A stretch of 33,190 nt of DNA from Ruminococcaceae bacterium UBA2656. GTDB taxonomy: Bacteria; Bacillota; Clostridia; Oscillospirales; Acutalibacteraceae. How positions within the stretch are numbered: position 1 is the stretch's first letter; every line of letters begins with the position of its first letter. This document shows, piece by piece, positions 16,988-24,049 of the stretch. Position numbers and translations under genes: made by a program. The notes below the pieces were generated by a model. It had not been told where the DNA came from and ran no database searches. It worked only from the letters and a program-made list of their open reading frames with translations. The stretch lies in NCBI GenBank assembly GCA_002359465.1, contig DENA01000006.1, positions 1 through 33,190 on the forward strand, given 5' to 3'.

Positions 16988-17033
16988 ACTGATGTAAATG
17001 AACAGTTTGATGAATTTAGAAGGAATACCAGGG

Positions 17034-17068
17034 CTACTGTCTCCCCGTCTCCGGCGGGGAGACAGTAG
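17034..17068. other. 14-base-pair perfect hairpin in a leader
   Basis: CTACTGTCTCCCCG and CGGGGAGACAGTAG form a perfect stem around TCTCCGG. No U tract follows in either direction, so an ordinary terminator is unlikely. It lies between the promoter and the ribosome site of the lipoprotein gene and may stabilise or regulate that mRNA, or be a small mobile palindrome. Confidence 0.6.
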
Positions 17069-17111
17069 AAATCCCATTTTATACAGCAGAGGATAAACAA
17101 AGAGGTAGAGA

Positions 17112-17933
17112 ATGAAAATAACAAAAATCATAAGTTTTTTTTTAGCCGGGGCGCTCTTGGCGGCCCTGTCCGGCTGCGCTGAAAAGGCGGACGCGGACGT
17201 TTTGATGCGTGAGGCGAAATCCAATGCCAGCGCCATTCAGAATTGCACCGCGACGATTGACAGCACGCTTACATTTACCGCCAATAACAAACAGTACACC
17301 TTTAAAACCGGCAGCTCCAGCGTATACTGGGCAAAGCCGTTTGCGATAAAGTCCACCCAGACCTCGCTGCTCGGCGGCGTAACGGGCAGCAGCGTGTCCT
17401 ATACCGTAACCGACAGCGACGGTGTATGGTTTTATTCGAATACCGGAAGCGGCTGGCAGAAGACCTCCGCCGAAAGCGTTGCCGCCACCCCGTTGGAGCA
17501 AATCGATATTCTGAGGCTTCTCAGCAATGTGTCCGGCCAAAAATATGTGCGGGAAACATCGATAAATTCGCAAAAAGTACATAAAATAGAGCTGATTTTT
17601 CAGAGCGAGGTGCTGCGCAGCACAATCGAAAATATCGTTACCGCCACGGGAATGGCGCAGGGTTCCCGGACGATCGTACAGACCCTGCTGGACAGCGCGC
17701 CCGCTATTTACGGTTACTGCTACGTTGACGAAGCTTCCAGCCAAATCGTGCGGGTGGAGCTGGACGCCACCGAAGCGGTTGGCGCCATCTTCCGAAATAT
17801 AGACGGAAGCGGTATCAAGGTAAACATATCAAAATGCGAAATCAGCGGAAATATCGCCGATATCGGCAAAGCGCCCGCCATAACGCTGCCCGCCGACGCC
17901 GCCGACGCCCAAACGGTGCAAGCCGCCGGTTAG
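17112..17933 (+). CDS. secreted lipoprotein, DUF6612/LolA-like fold (function unknown)
   Basis: A 273-residue lipoprotein with signal MKITKIISFFLAGALLAALSGC; the lipobox Cys is residue 22. The rest is a beta-rich pattern (NCTATIDSTLTFTANNKQYTFKTGSSSVYWAKPFAIKSTQT, then DGVWFYSNTGSGWQKTSAES). It resembles Firmicute lipoproteins with a LolA/LppX-like half-barrel, often annotated DUF6612. Such folds hold hydrophobic ligands, but none is known here. It is preceded by GAGGTAGAG and stands alone on the plus strand. Confidence 0.75.
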   Translation: MKITKIISFFLAGALLAALSGCAEKADADVLMREAKSNASAIQNCTATIDSTLTFTANNKQYTFKTGSSSVYWAKPFAIKSTQTSLLGGVTGSSVSYTVTDSDGVWFYSNTGSGWQKTSAESVAATPLEQIDILRLLSNVSGQKYVRETSINSQKVHKIELIFQSEVLRSTIENIVTATGMAQGSRTIVQTLLDSAPAIYGYCYVDEASSQIVRVELDATEAVGAIFRNIDGSGIKVNISKCEISGNIADIGKAPAITLPADAADAQTVQAAG

Positions 17934-17953
17934 AGTAATCGCCGGTTTTACTT

Positions 17954-17990
17954 CCTTTGCGGGTCCTGGATTCGCACAGGCCCGCAAAGG
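17954..17990. terminator. bidirectional hairpin between convergent genes
   Basis: CCTTTGCGGG-t-CCTG pairs with CAGG-CCCGCAAAGG around an 8-base loop, a 14-base-pair stem with one bulge. It separates the lipoprotein gene from gerQ, which converge here. The U tracts are weak on both sides. Confidence 0.6.
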
Positions 17991-18010
17991 GAGACCATAA
18001 ATTGTAATCA

Positions 18011-18622
18011 TCAATAATAAAATCTGATAAATTTGATATTGTAAAAATCGCACGCCAGAATGTCGTCGGTTCGCGTTTCTCTGATCAGGATGTAGTTGAT
18101 GCCTACGCTCAGCAGCGTACCTGTGCGATCCGTCAGGGTATTGGTTCCGACCAAAAAGGTTACGAGCACGGGCCGGCCGATCTGCGTTCTTAAAAAGCCG
18201 TTCAGGTATTGCAGGCTGTCCGGCGTAACCACACTCGGCGGCATGCCTGTCTGGATCATTGTCCCCGACGTTGTCGCCTGCTGACCGCCTGCCTGAGGCA
18301 TGATTTCGCCGGACTGCCGCATAATGCCCATGGTTGATTGCTGTCCCGCCATCTGCGGCATGGCGGCGCCCATTATCTGCTGGGTTCCCATTTGCGGAAC
18401 GGTACCGCCCGTCAGCTGCGGCGAAGGAGCTGCGGGGAATTGTTGTCCTGTTTGCGCGGGCTGCTGTTTTTGCTGCTGCGGAATAGGATTCATATAGTTG
18501 TAACTGGCGATGTCCCCAATCGTCGGTGCTGTATTTTTCATTGATGTTTCCGCTGTGGGATAAAGTGCGGCCTGGCATGGGGGCATTTTGTAATCGCCGG
18601 CCACATTATTGTTGTCCATCAT
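18011..18622 (-). CDS. gerQ: spore coat protein GerQ-like
   Basis: A 203-residue protein whose last 65 residues match the GerQ (YwdL) domain: SLQYLNGFLRTQIGRPVLVTFL, LTDRTGTLLSVGINYILI, and DDILACDFYNIKFIRFYY. In Bacillus, GerQ is cross-linked into the coat and is needed to place or activate CwlJ during germination. Residues 30-135 are low-complexity, rich in Gln, Pro and Met, longer than in B. subtilis, and could supply glutamines for transglutaminase cross-linking (inferred). AAGGAGG lies 7 bases before ATG 18622. It is 18 bases downstream of cwlJ in the same operon. Confidence 0.88.
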   Translation of the reverse strand: MMDNNNVAGDYKMPPCQAALYPTAETSMKNTAPTIGDIASYNYMNPIPQQQKQQPAQTGQQFPAAPSPQLTGGTVPQMGTQQIMGAAMPQMAGQQSTMGIMRQSGEIMPQAGGQQATTSGTMIQTGMPPSVVTPDSLQYLNGFLRTQIGRPVLVTFLVGTNTLTDRTGTLLSVGINYILIRETRTDDILACDFYNIKFIRFYY

Positions 18623-18640
18623 CTTGATTCCTCCTTTGAA

Positions 18641-19087
18641 TCATGTAGTTGCATAAACTGAGGTGGGGGTATAGTAACAGTGCTGATTGATTCTGTTGAA
18701 AATAACACCGGCCCCTCCCGGCGGGAAATAGGGCGGACACTGGGGGTTAAAGGGATTAAAATAAAAGAGGGAATCCCCGACCCCTGAAAATGTATTCCCC
18801 GCAATGGCCCAGTCCGCTATTGCGTAATGGACGTCCTCCGGGTCCATATTCCATACATTCTGCGCATTGTAAGCGCCGCCGATTGCCTCTTTCATGCAGG
18901 TAAACTGGTTCTGTTGCTCAATAATGGCGCGGATATCGCCGCCGTGGCTTACCCGGGCGAATTCCCCGTTGGGAACCTGCGCGCGGTTGACAATTACGGA
19001 AGCAACCGCACGCATGCCGTTGTCCCCTTCTCCGCCTGCTTCGCATTTAATCAACTTTGCTAAAAGCTCTCTGGTTGTTATTGGCAT
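18641..19087 (-). CDS. cwlJ: germination cortex hydrolase CwlJ/SleB family
   Basis: A 148-residue Hydrolase_2 (PF07486) protein without signal peptide, as in CwlJ. The catalytic Glu lies in LLAKLIKCEAGGEGDNGMRAVASVIVNR. Further family motifs are FTCMKEAIGG, HYAIADWAIAG and GDSLFYFNP. CwlJ degrades spore-cortex muramic-delta-lactam peptidoglycan at germination and depends on GerQ, encoded next. The pair in this order is a known sporulation operon and is the best evidence for a spore-forming host. It should be made in the mother cell; I could not fix a sigma-E promoter. Confidence 0.93.
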   Translation of the reverse strand: MPITTRELLAKLIKCEAGGEGDNGMRAVASVIVNRAQVPNGEFARVSHGGDIRAIIEQQNQFTCMKEAIGGAYNAQNVWNMDPEDVHYAIADWAIAGNTFSGVGDSLFYFNPFNPQCPPYFPPGGAGVIFNRINQHCYYTPTSVYATT

Positions 19088-19143
19088 ATTATCACCTGAT
19101 TTTATAAGTTGTCTAATGGCATAATATGTTCCTTACTGTTCTT

Positions 19144-19179
19144 ACGGCACAACATCCTATGCTGCGCCGTCATTTTTTT
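19144..19179 (+). terminator. terminator-like hairpin with seven T residues
   Basis: ACGGC-a-CA-a-CAT pairs with ATG-c-TG-c-GCCGT, then CATTTTTTT. No plus-strand gene lies directly upstream, so it may insulate the tRNA promoter from upstream transcription. Confidence 0.45.
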
Positions 19180-19207
19180 ACAGTTTCATGATAAACATGA
19201 AAAATGC

Positions 19208-19236
19208 TTGACTTTTACGCCCTGAATCTATAAAAT
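19208..19236 (+). promoter_or_regulatory. strong sigma-A promoter ahead of the tRNA-Ser array
   Basis: TTGACT and TAAAAT are spaced by exactly 17 bases, 55 bases before the first partial tRNA copy. It is the best promoter before tRNA-Ser. Unless copy C has its own promoter, the transcript would run through both decayed copies before reaching the complete tRNA. Confidence 0.6.
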
Positions 19237-19290
19237 GTATAAGTGGCTTTATTCCGGGTTCCGGGGATATCCGCAGCATAAGCATCATAT

Positions 19291-19332
19291 GGAAGCGTAT
19301 CGAAGTGGTCATAACGGCCCTGACTCGAAATC
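19291..19332 (+). repeat. partial tRNA-Ser copy A (5' half)
   Basis: These 42 bases are identical to the first 42 of the complete tRNA-Ser at 19685, ending just after the anticodon loop. Beyond this the match stops, but TGCGGGTTT, the 3' arm of the tRNA terminator, reappears at 19377. The unit looks like a tRNA gene whose 3' half was replaced. Confidence 0.85.
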
Positions 19333-19483
19333 CACTCGGTCAGTTGCCTTGAAAACGCCGGAAACCCTTGAGTTTATGCGGGTTTGCGGGATTTTGAAAA
19401 TTTAGCTTTTAACCGATTTCTACGGTTTTTCTACACTTTGCCTTAACTTTCTACGAAAGGCCTTGTGTGTTAAAATAAAATAT

Positions 19484-19525
19484 GGAGACGTATCGAAGTG
19501 GTCATAACGAGCCTGACTCGAAATC
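19484..19525 (+). repeat. partial tRNA-Ser copy B (5' half)
   Basis: These 42 bases match the tRNA-Ser 5' half with a few changes (GGAGACG for GGAAGCG; GAGCC for GGCCC) and again stop after the anticodon loop. The following CGGTCAGT is shared with copy A at the same distance, and TGCGGGTT follows at 19569. A and B are therefore related to each other as well as to the complete tRNA. Confidence 0.8.
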
Positions 19526-19684
19526 GCGTGCGGTCAGTAATGGGCAGGTTCGACAAAGCCTGTATTCATGCGGGTTCGTGGCTCCGATTTTGCAGAAGTT
19601 CTAATTTCCATCTTGCAGTTTTCTTGCAATTTTGCAATCAACTGAATATCGCCTTTTCACCGAGCAATCGGTTGAAAATACTAT

Positions 19685-19773
19685 GGAAGCGTATCGAAGT
19701 GGTCATAACGGCCCTGACTCGAAATCAGGTAGACCGCAAGGTCTCGTGGGTTCGAATCCCACCGCTTCCGCCA
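19685..19773 (+). tRNA. tRNA-Ser(CGA)
   Basis: An 89-base tRNA with acceptor stem GGAAGCG/CGCTTCC, discriminator G and encoded CCA. The anticodon stem CCTGA/TCAGG holds loop CTCGAAA, so the anticodon is CGA (19720-19722), reading UCG. A long variable arm (AGACC-GCAA-GGTCT) and GGTTCGAATCC T-loop confirm a class II serine tRNA. The integrase gene lies just beyond its 3' end, which marks this tRNA as the element's attachment site. Confidence 0.95.
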
Positions 19774-19806
19774 AAACCCGCATGAACACTACGTTTGTGC
19801 GGGTTT
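19774..19806 (+). terminator. terminator of tRNA-Ser
   Basis: AAACCCGCA and TGCGGGTTT form a 9-base-pair stem right after the tRNA CCA end, followed by CTTCTTGCCTTTTT. Confidence 0.8.
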
Positions 19807-19997
19807 CTTCTTGCCTTTTTGGACCGCTTTATTTTCTCTAATTAGAATATGTTCACCATCTTGCAGCCTTTTTCTAAAATTCACGATCCCGGAAGCCTTG
19901 CGACAAGTGGCTATGTGGCCTTTGTGCAAGAAAATTTGCAAGATGAAATGTATCCTGCATAAAAAGCATGTATATGGGTTCGAGTGATTTAGAAACC

Positions 19998-21245
19998 TTA
20001 TTCTTCGCTTTCTATCTCCTGAGCTTCTGCATTTTCCTGCTCCGGTTCCTCCCCTAGGACTTCTCCAATCGCGTTGGCACTAGCAAGTTTGCTGGTACTG
20101 TCGATGTGGGAGTAGATGTTGGCTGTTGTTGCCATATCGGAATGTCCCAGCCAGTCCTGAATCATTTTCATCGGGATGTTGTTGTCCAGCAGGAGTGAAG
20201 CGCAGGTGTGCCGCAAATCGTGGAAACGGATCTTGCGCAATCCGTTTTCTTTGAGAATCACCTGAAAATGGTTGCTGACATACTGCGGGGTGATCAGCCT
20301 GCCCAGAGCATCCACACATATGTACTCCGCATATTCCTTGCTGTAAGCACCACGCATGACTGTACGCATTTCCTCCTGCCGTGCCTTTTCCGCCACAAGT
20401 TCCTCCTCAACATGGGGGATCAGCGGCAGAGTGCGGTAGGAGGATTTTGTTTTCATCACATCATAACCCTTGAGTACAAGGCCGGACTTGGTTTCCTCCT
20501 CCAGAATCTTGTGACGGATACTGACGGTCTTGGCGGTAAAATCCACCGCTGACCACTTCAACCCCAGCACCTCGCTACGGCGCAGACCGTAGTAGGCTGC
20601 GAGCATGATTACTAATCGGATCGGATCGCCTTCTACGCAGTTTAGAAGCTCCTTCAGTTCATCCGCATTATAATAGTTGCCGATGAACGGCACAGACTTA
20701 GGCCTGTCCGCCTGCTGACAGGGGTTTGATGCGATGATACGCCGCTTGACAGCCTGCTTGAAGGCCCTGTGCAGCATGGCGTGGTGACGTTGTGCTGTTG
20801 TGCCTTTCAGCCCGTCTGCGCGAATCTCGGCGTAATAGGCGTTGACCTCATCGCCAGTAACCTCATTTACTTTGAGCTTCATCGGCTTGAAGAAGGCTGT
20901 TACCCGACCGTCAATCATCCTCTTATAATTCACATAGGTTGAGTTGCTGATATTGGGCTTGTGCTGCTCCAACCATTCATGGAGATAATCCTCCACCAGC
21001 ATGTTGGCGATCCGGTTGCGTTCCCGTTCCGCGTGGGTCATGGTATCCTGTAAATACAGATCGCCGGTATTGTATTGCATCAGCAACTTCTCCAGACGAT
21101 AATTGGCTTCCGTTTTGGTCCCGCGTTTCTCATCCAGATCGAGGTTCATCCATTTTTGCTTGCGATTTCCCTCGGTGTCATACAGGTTCAGCACGGCGTA
21201 CCATTTTTGATTTTTGGTTGCCAGACGTCCTGTAATTCGTTTCAT
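19998..21245 (-). CDS. int: tyrosine-recombinase integrase (Tn916-like)
   Basis: A 415-residue site-specific recombinase. The N-terminus has an AP2-like arm-binding region (KNQKWYAVLNLYDTEGNRKQKWMNLDLDEKRGTKTEAN), then a SAM-like core-binding domain. The catalytic domain carries Arg in YYGLRRSEVLGLKWSAVDF, His-x-x-Arg in RFHDLRHTCASLLLDNNIP, the second His in WLGHSDMATTANIYSHI and the nucleophilic Tyr in IYSHI. It integrates and excises the mobile element at the adjacent tRNA-Ser. AAGGAGAG precedes ATG 21245. The start overlaps the excisionase stop by 4 bases. Confidence 0.95.
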   Translation of the reverse strand: MKRITGRLATKNQKWYAVLNLYDTEGNRKQKWMNLDLDEKRGTKTEANYRLEKLLMQYNTGDLYLQDTMTHAERERNRIANMLVEDYLHEWLEQHKPNISNSTYVNYKRMIDGRVTAFFKPMKLKVNEVTGDEVNAYYAEIRADGLKGTTAQRHHAMLHRAFKQAVKRRIIASNPCQQADRPKSVPFIGNYYNADELKELLNCVEGDPIRLVIMLAAYYGLRRSEVLGLKWSAVDFTAKTVSIRHKILEEETKSGLVLKGYDVMKTKSSYRTLPLIPHVEEELVAEKARQEEMRTVMRGAYSKEYAEYICVDALGRLITPQYVSNHFQVILKENGLRKIRFHDLRHTCASLLLDNNIPMKMIQDWLGHSDMATTANIYSHIDSTSKLASANAIGEVLGEEPEQENAEAQEIESEE

Positions 21246-21559
21246 TTCGGCTCTCCTTTCGTTAGATTCTCTGCTTTTCTACCGTCGGCAGGACACACGA
21301 TACCACACTCTGACGGAGAAGTCCATGCATCAGACAGCACAAACTTGCACGGGTTATTTTCGACGAGAAACGCGATAACGGACATTTTGGGAATAAGAAC
21401 CTTATTGGTTACCCGGATACTTCCAAGCTTTCCTTGGCTAGCCAGCCGATATGTGTTATTGATACCGATGCGCAGTAGTGTGGCGGCTTCGTGAACCGTC
21501 AATACCTCTGGTTCATCCTTGAACATCGACAGAAATACACGCTCCGAAACGGCAATCAT
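21242..21559 (-). CDS. excisionase / helix-turn-helix protein
   Basis: A 105-residue protein with an excisionase-type winged helix (DEPEVLTVHEAATLLRIGINN, then TYRLASQGKLGSIRVTNKVLIPKMSVIAFLVENN). Such small proteins bind near the attachment site and direct the integrase towards excision. GAGGAGG precedes ATG 21559; MFKDEPE at 21526 is an alternative start. It overlaps its neighbours on both sides by 4 bases, so recombinase-like protein, excisionase and integrase form one coupled operon. Confidence 0.85.
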   Translation of the reverse strand: MIAVSERVFLSMFKDEPEVLTVHEAATLLRIGINNTYRLASQGKLGSIRVTNKVLIPKMSVIAFLVENNPCKFVLSDAWTSPSECGIVCPADGRKAENLTKGEPK

Positions 21560-21894
21560 AACGGAACCTCCTCTGTGAAAATGTGTCCCTCCAACGGAGA
21601 AAGCACTTCAACTCCCAGACTTTGCAGTTGACGTACATATTGAATGGCTTTATTCCGGTCATAGTGGATATGAAAAAGGCTGCCAACGAGGAGCACGTCA
21701 AAATGCTTCACGGCAGTCTGTATCAATTTTTCCAGATTGCTATTGCCGCCCAGATCACTGCTTGTACCGACAGGCTGGTATCCCAACTGTTCTGAAAATT
21801 CGAATAACTGCTTCTCCTGCTTTTTCAGTACGCCGTTCCGATCTTCAGGCGCGTCAACGCGGCAATAAAGCCATGCTCTATGCTTTGAATCCAT
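21556..21894 (-). CDS. small serine-recombinase N-domain-like protein without catalytic serine
   Basis: A 112-residue protein resembling only the catalytic N-domain of serine recombinases: AWLYCRVDAPEDRNGVLKKQEKQLFEFSEQLGYQ, then FDVLLVGSLFHIHYDRNKAIQYVRQLQSLGVEVLSPLEG. In active enzymes the first motif reads Y-x-R-V-S; here the nucleophile Ser is Asp. The DNA-binding C-domain is absent. It is probably catalytically dead and may act as an accessory or regulatory factor for the integrase. AAGGAGGG before ATG 21894 fixes the start, and the frame extends upstream without a ribosome site. Confidence 0.75.
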   Translation of the reverse strand: MDSKHRAWLYCRVDAPEDRNGVLKKQEKQLFEFSEQLGYQPVGTSSDLGGNSNLEKLIQTAVKHFDVLLVGSLFHIHYDRNKAIQYVRQLQSLGVEVLSPLEGHIFTEEVPL

Positions 21895-21935
21895 GATAAA
21901 TCCCTCCTTTGCAACATTTAATACCACATGCATAA

Positions 21936-21967
21936 GGACAGCCGCATAAAAACGGCTATCCTCATGG
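21936..21967 (-). other. hairpin ahead of the recombinase-like gene
   Basis: AGGA-c-AGCCG pairs with CGGCT-a-TCCT around CATAAAAA. It lies about 45 bases upstream of ATG 21894 on the transcript and belongs to a cluster of stem-loops (others at 22039-22054 and 22111-22129). Confidence 0.5.
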
Positions 21968-22046
21968 TATCTGGCATCAAATCGCCAGTCTTGTTCTTCG
22001 TTTTCTGATGCTCCTATTCAACACTATTTCCCGGAGCGGGAGCTGA

Positions 22047-22097
22047 TTAGCTCCGCAGGGCAGTCAGTTCAGACCGGCCTTGGTCAGTGACCGTCAT
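22047..22097 (-). CDS. 16-residue possible leader peptide
   Basis: ATG 22097 opens MTVTDQGRSELTALRS and stops at 22047. GGGGTGAG lies about 7 bases upstream. Its start overlaps the stop of the 77-residue frame as ATGA, implying coupled translation. Its stop codon lies in the loop of a perfect stem (GGAGCT-AATC-AGCTCC), the geometry of translational attenuation. No known family; the assignment rests on arrangement only. Confidence 0.4.
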   Translation of the reverse strand: MTVTDQGRSELTALRS

Positions 22098-22327
22098 GGG
22101 AATCTCACCCCAGCCGGGATCTCCGGCTGCCGCCCCCATTGCGATGTCTGTGGCTGGACGGAAGTATCATGATAGGCTGCATCGGTCTTGGCGGTACGAT
22201 CCACCATGGATCGTTTTCCGGACGAACATGATCGCTTTGCACCTTTGATGTTATCGTTTTTACAGGTAACTCTAGTCTGCCTGCAGGTGGTCTTGGCGAG
22301 TCCTCCGACGCCGCTTTCGCTCATCAC
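22094..22327 (-). CDS. 77-residue hypothetical protein, doubtful
   Basis: An Arg/Lys/Thr-rich frame (MMSESGVGGLAKTTCRQTRV onward, ending QPEIPAGVRFP) between the sigma-like gene and the recombinase-like gene. It has no obvious ribosome site and no recognisable domain. The DNA contains stems at 22111-22129 (CAGCCGG/CCGGCTG) and near 22198-22214 (CGATCCA/TGGATCG), so the region might instead be a structured RNA. The ATGA overlap with the 16-residue frame is the main argument for translation. Confidence 0.35.
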   Translation of the reverse strand: MMSESGVGGLAKTTCRQTRVTCKNDNIKGAKRSCSSGKRSMVDRTAKTDAAYHDTSVQPQTSQWGRQPEIPAGVRFP

Positions 22328-22391
22328 GCGAAACAGCTAACGTATCTGAACTGCTGGATATTTACTTTTCAAGGAACATGGGAGAAATAGA

Positions 22392-22430
22392 AAAATCCCC
22401 CTCACTTCTATAAAGGAAAAAGTGAGGGGG
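22392..22430 (-). terminator. terminator of the sigma-like gene
   Basis: On the minus strand, CCCCCTCACTT pairs with AAGTGAGGGGG and ATTTTTC follows, 16 bases after the stop of the sigma-like gene. Confidence 0.85.
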
Positions 22431-22445
22431 TTGAGCGGATAAATT

Positions 22446-22860
22446 TTAATTTTCTATCAGATAGCGCAATTTCATCAGGATTTTCTTCTTCCTGTCATTG
22501 ATTGTTTTCTGCGGAACTGCAATCATTGAGGAAAGAGCGCGCTCACTTTTACCGTTGAAAAACAATTCATGGATTAATTGCCTTTCTTCCGGATCTAAAG
22601 CGGCAAGAGCCAATTTTAGCTTTTGCAGTTGCTCCTGCCTGATCAGTTCGTCCTCAACGTTTGGCTGATGAAAAGTAAATTGAAGCTCTATATGTACGCC
22701 ATCCTCCTGAAAGCGTTCCAAAGAGAGTTCAAATTGACGGGCGACCTTGTCCTGATACCTCTCTGCCTCACGAGATTTATGGTAAGCATAATAGACCACC
22801 TTACTGACTTCCACGCGCTGGTGTTTCACTACAATCGTATATTTTTTATTTTCTGACATA
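22446..22860 (-). CDS. sigma-70 region 4-like factor of a mobile element
   Basis: A 138-residue protein whose C-terminal 70 residues form a sigma region 4 helix-turn-helix (ALAALDPEERQLIHELFFNGKSERALSS, then MIAVPQKTINDRKKKILMKLRYLI). The N-terminal part (KKYTIVVKHQRVEVSKVVYYAYHKSREAERYQDKVARQ) is typical of the small sigma-like regulators of Tn916/Tn1549-type conjugative elements. It probably activates element genes. Start ATG 22860 has GGAGG 8 bases upstream. The open frame continues 51 codons further without support. Bases 23016-23405 upstream hold no gene I can support, only a hairpin near 23185-23215 (CCTCCA...TGGAAGG). Confidence 0.85.
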
Positions 22861-23408
22861 AACTTGTCCTCCAAATTTTCAAAATTTGATTGAAAACGAA
22901 GGACAAGAAGGCGGTGACCGGCAGCGGAGAATAATTTCAAAAGGCGCAAAAAGAGCGTGCAAACAGATATGGCAGTCTGTTTGTACGCTCTTGAGTATTT
23001 GTTCGTATTGAACACGTTCTACGAATTCGTGTCGATGCCTTTGCTGCACCCATGAACAGCATAAGCTTTTTTTGACAGTCTACTAATTAAAATAAGGTGC
23101 AGAAGGTTGTGGTCTGCTTCATCACGCTCGCCCGCTGCTCGGCAGCGGTCGCCTGAAGATTAAGATTTGAACACACATTAGAAAAGCCCTCCAAATCTGC
23201 AAGTCTGGAAGGAGTACTACATCGATTTAGACATAAAAATCTCCTGCCAAACCCGCACTAATATTTAGGCTATACTTGATGAATTTATGTTTGCTGATTA
23301 TCTAAGCTAGCTAATGTCCTTTTTGGTATATGCGTTTACTGCGAATTTATAGTAGCCCACAAATGAAGGCACTGAGATGCATAACAGTTTGTGACGTATG
23401 CCTGTCAG

Positions 23409-23636
23409 TCACTCACCTTCATAAAACTCAAACAATTTTTCCACTGGCATATTAAAGACTTTTGAAATATCCATTGCCAGCTTTAAGTAGGGGTTATACA
23501 GGCCCTTTTCCAAGCGGCTGATCGTCTCTCTTCGAACATTAACCAATGCCGCAAGTTCTTCCTGTTTCATGTTCCTTTCAGTGCGATAAACGGGTAAGTA
23601 AGTTCTCAGCTTATTTATTGAAATTGCTCTTCTCAA
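23409..23636 (-). CDS. XRE-family transcriptional regulator
   Basis: A 75-residue Cro/C1 regulator: ERNMKQEELAALVNVRRETI is the helix-turn-helix, followed by SRLEKGLYNPYLKLAMDISKVFNMPVEKLFEF. The start is uncertain, since TTG 23636 has no good ribosome site and ATG 23570 would cut into the domain. It overlaps the upstream membrane-protein gene by 26 bases, so expression is coupled. Small XRE proteins paired with a short membrane protein are common regulatory units of Firmicutes; what this one controls is unknown. Confidence 0.82.
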   Translation of the reverse strand: MRRAISINKLRTYLPVYRTERNMKQEELAALVNVRRETISRLEKGLYNPYLKLAMDISKVFNMPVEKLFEFYEGE

Positions 23637-23997
23637 ATTTCAGAAAATAGAGGTATTCTCCGAATTGCAGAATACCGAACATAATAAGAACCAATTCTCC
23701 GGTCAATTCCAAAGATTTACCATTCCAGTGTGCGAAGATCGCATTGAAAAGTACCAAAATTAAAAACAGGTCATATAGATGACTTTTCGCCTTTCGAATA
23801 TTTTCTGCCGCACGCTCATCTTCTGGTTCAGCCTTTTTTACAATGCTCCAGAGCATCCCGAAGGCATACAAAGCTAAAAACAGATAAAACAACCAGTCCC
23901 GCGATGTCGAGAAGAAGATGTTTGCGCAGCCAAGCATGATAAGCGTAGCACCTGTGAGACATTTTTGAATCAAGTATTTTTTGTTGAATGATAGCAT
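23611..23997 (-). CDS. 128-residue membrane protein, partner of the XRE regulator
   Basis: Four hydrophobic segments (CLTGATLIMLGCANIFF, WLFYLFLALYAFGMLW, YDLFLILVLFNAIFA, LVLIMFGILQFGEYLYF) are separated by a charged loop (KKAEPEDERAAENIRKAKSH). It resembles small membrane proteins encoded beside XRE regulators. A sensing or membrane-stress role is possible but not shown. AAGGAA precedes ATG 23997. Confidence 0.75.
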   Translation of the reverse strand: MLSFNKKYLIQKCLTGATLIMLGCANIFFSTSRDWLFYLFLALYAFGMLWSIVKKAEPEDERAAENIRKAKSHLYDLFLILVLFNAIFAHWNGKSLELTGELVLIMFGILQFGEYLYFLKFEKSNFNK

Positions 23998-24021
23998 AAA
24001 TTGTAGATTCCTTCTGTATGT

Positions 24022-24035
24022 GATATATTTATATC
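24022..24035. promoter_or_regulatory. palindrome before the membrane protein/XRE operon
   Basis: GATATATTTATATC is a short palindrome about 25 bases before ATG 23997. It overlaps a plausible -10 (TATAAAT on the minus strand). It could be the XRE regulator's own operator. Confidence 0.3.
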
Positions 24036-24049
24036 TTAAAAATGGTAGC

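Larger units (their letters stand above)
19609..19945. repeat. CATCTTGCA repeats flanking the tRNA
   Basis: CATCTTGCAG-TTTTCTTGCA occurs at 19609-19628, CATCTTGCAG at 19857-19866, and the inverted form TGCAAG-AAAATT-TGCAAGATG at 19925-19945. The first and last are near-inverted copies on either side of tRNA-Ser. Such repeats resemble arm-type integrase or excisionase sites; this role is inferred. Bases 19807-19997 hold no gene. Confidence 0.55.

Noticed and set aside
19291..19525. Two additional functional tRNA genes
   Set aside because: Only the 5' 42 bases are tRNA-like; the variable arm, T arm and acceptor 3' strand are missing.
23040..23175. Minus-strand open stretch of about 43 codons (reading KKAYAVHGCSKGIDTNS near its end)
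   Set aside because: It has no start codon or ribosome site and is blocked by a stop upstream; possibly an old gene remnant, but not supportable.
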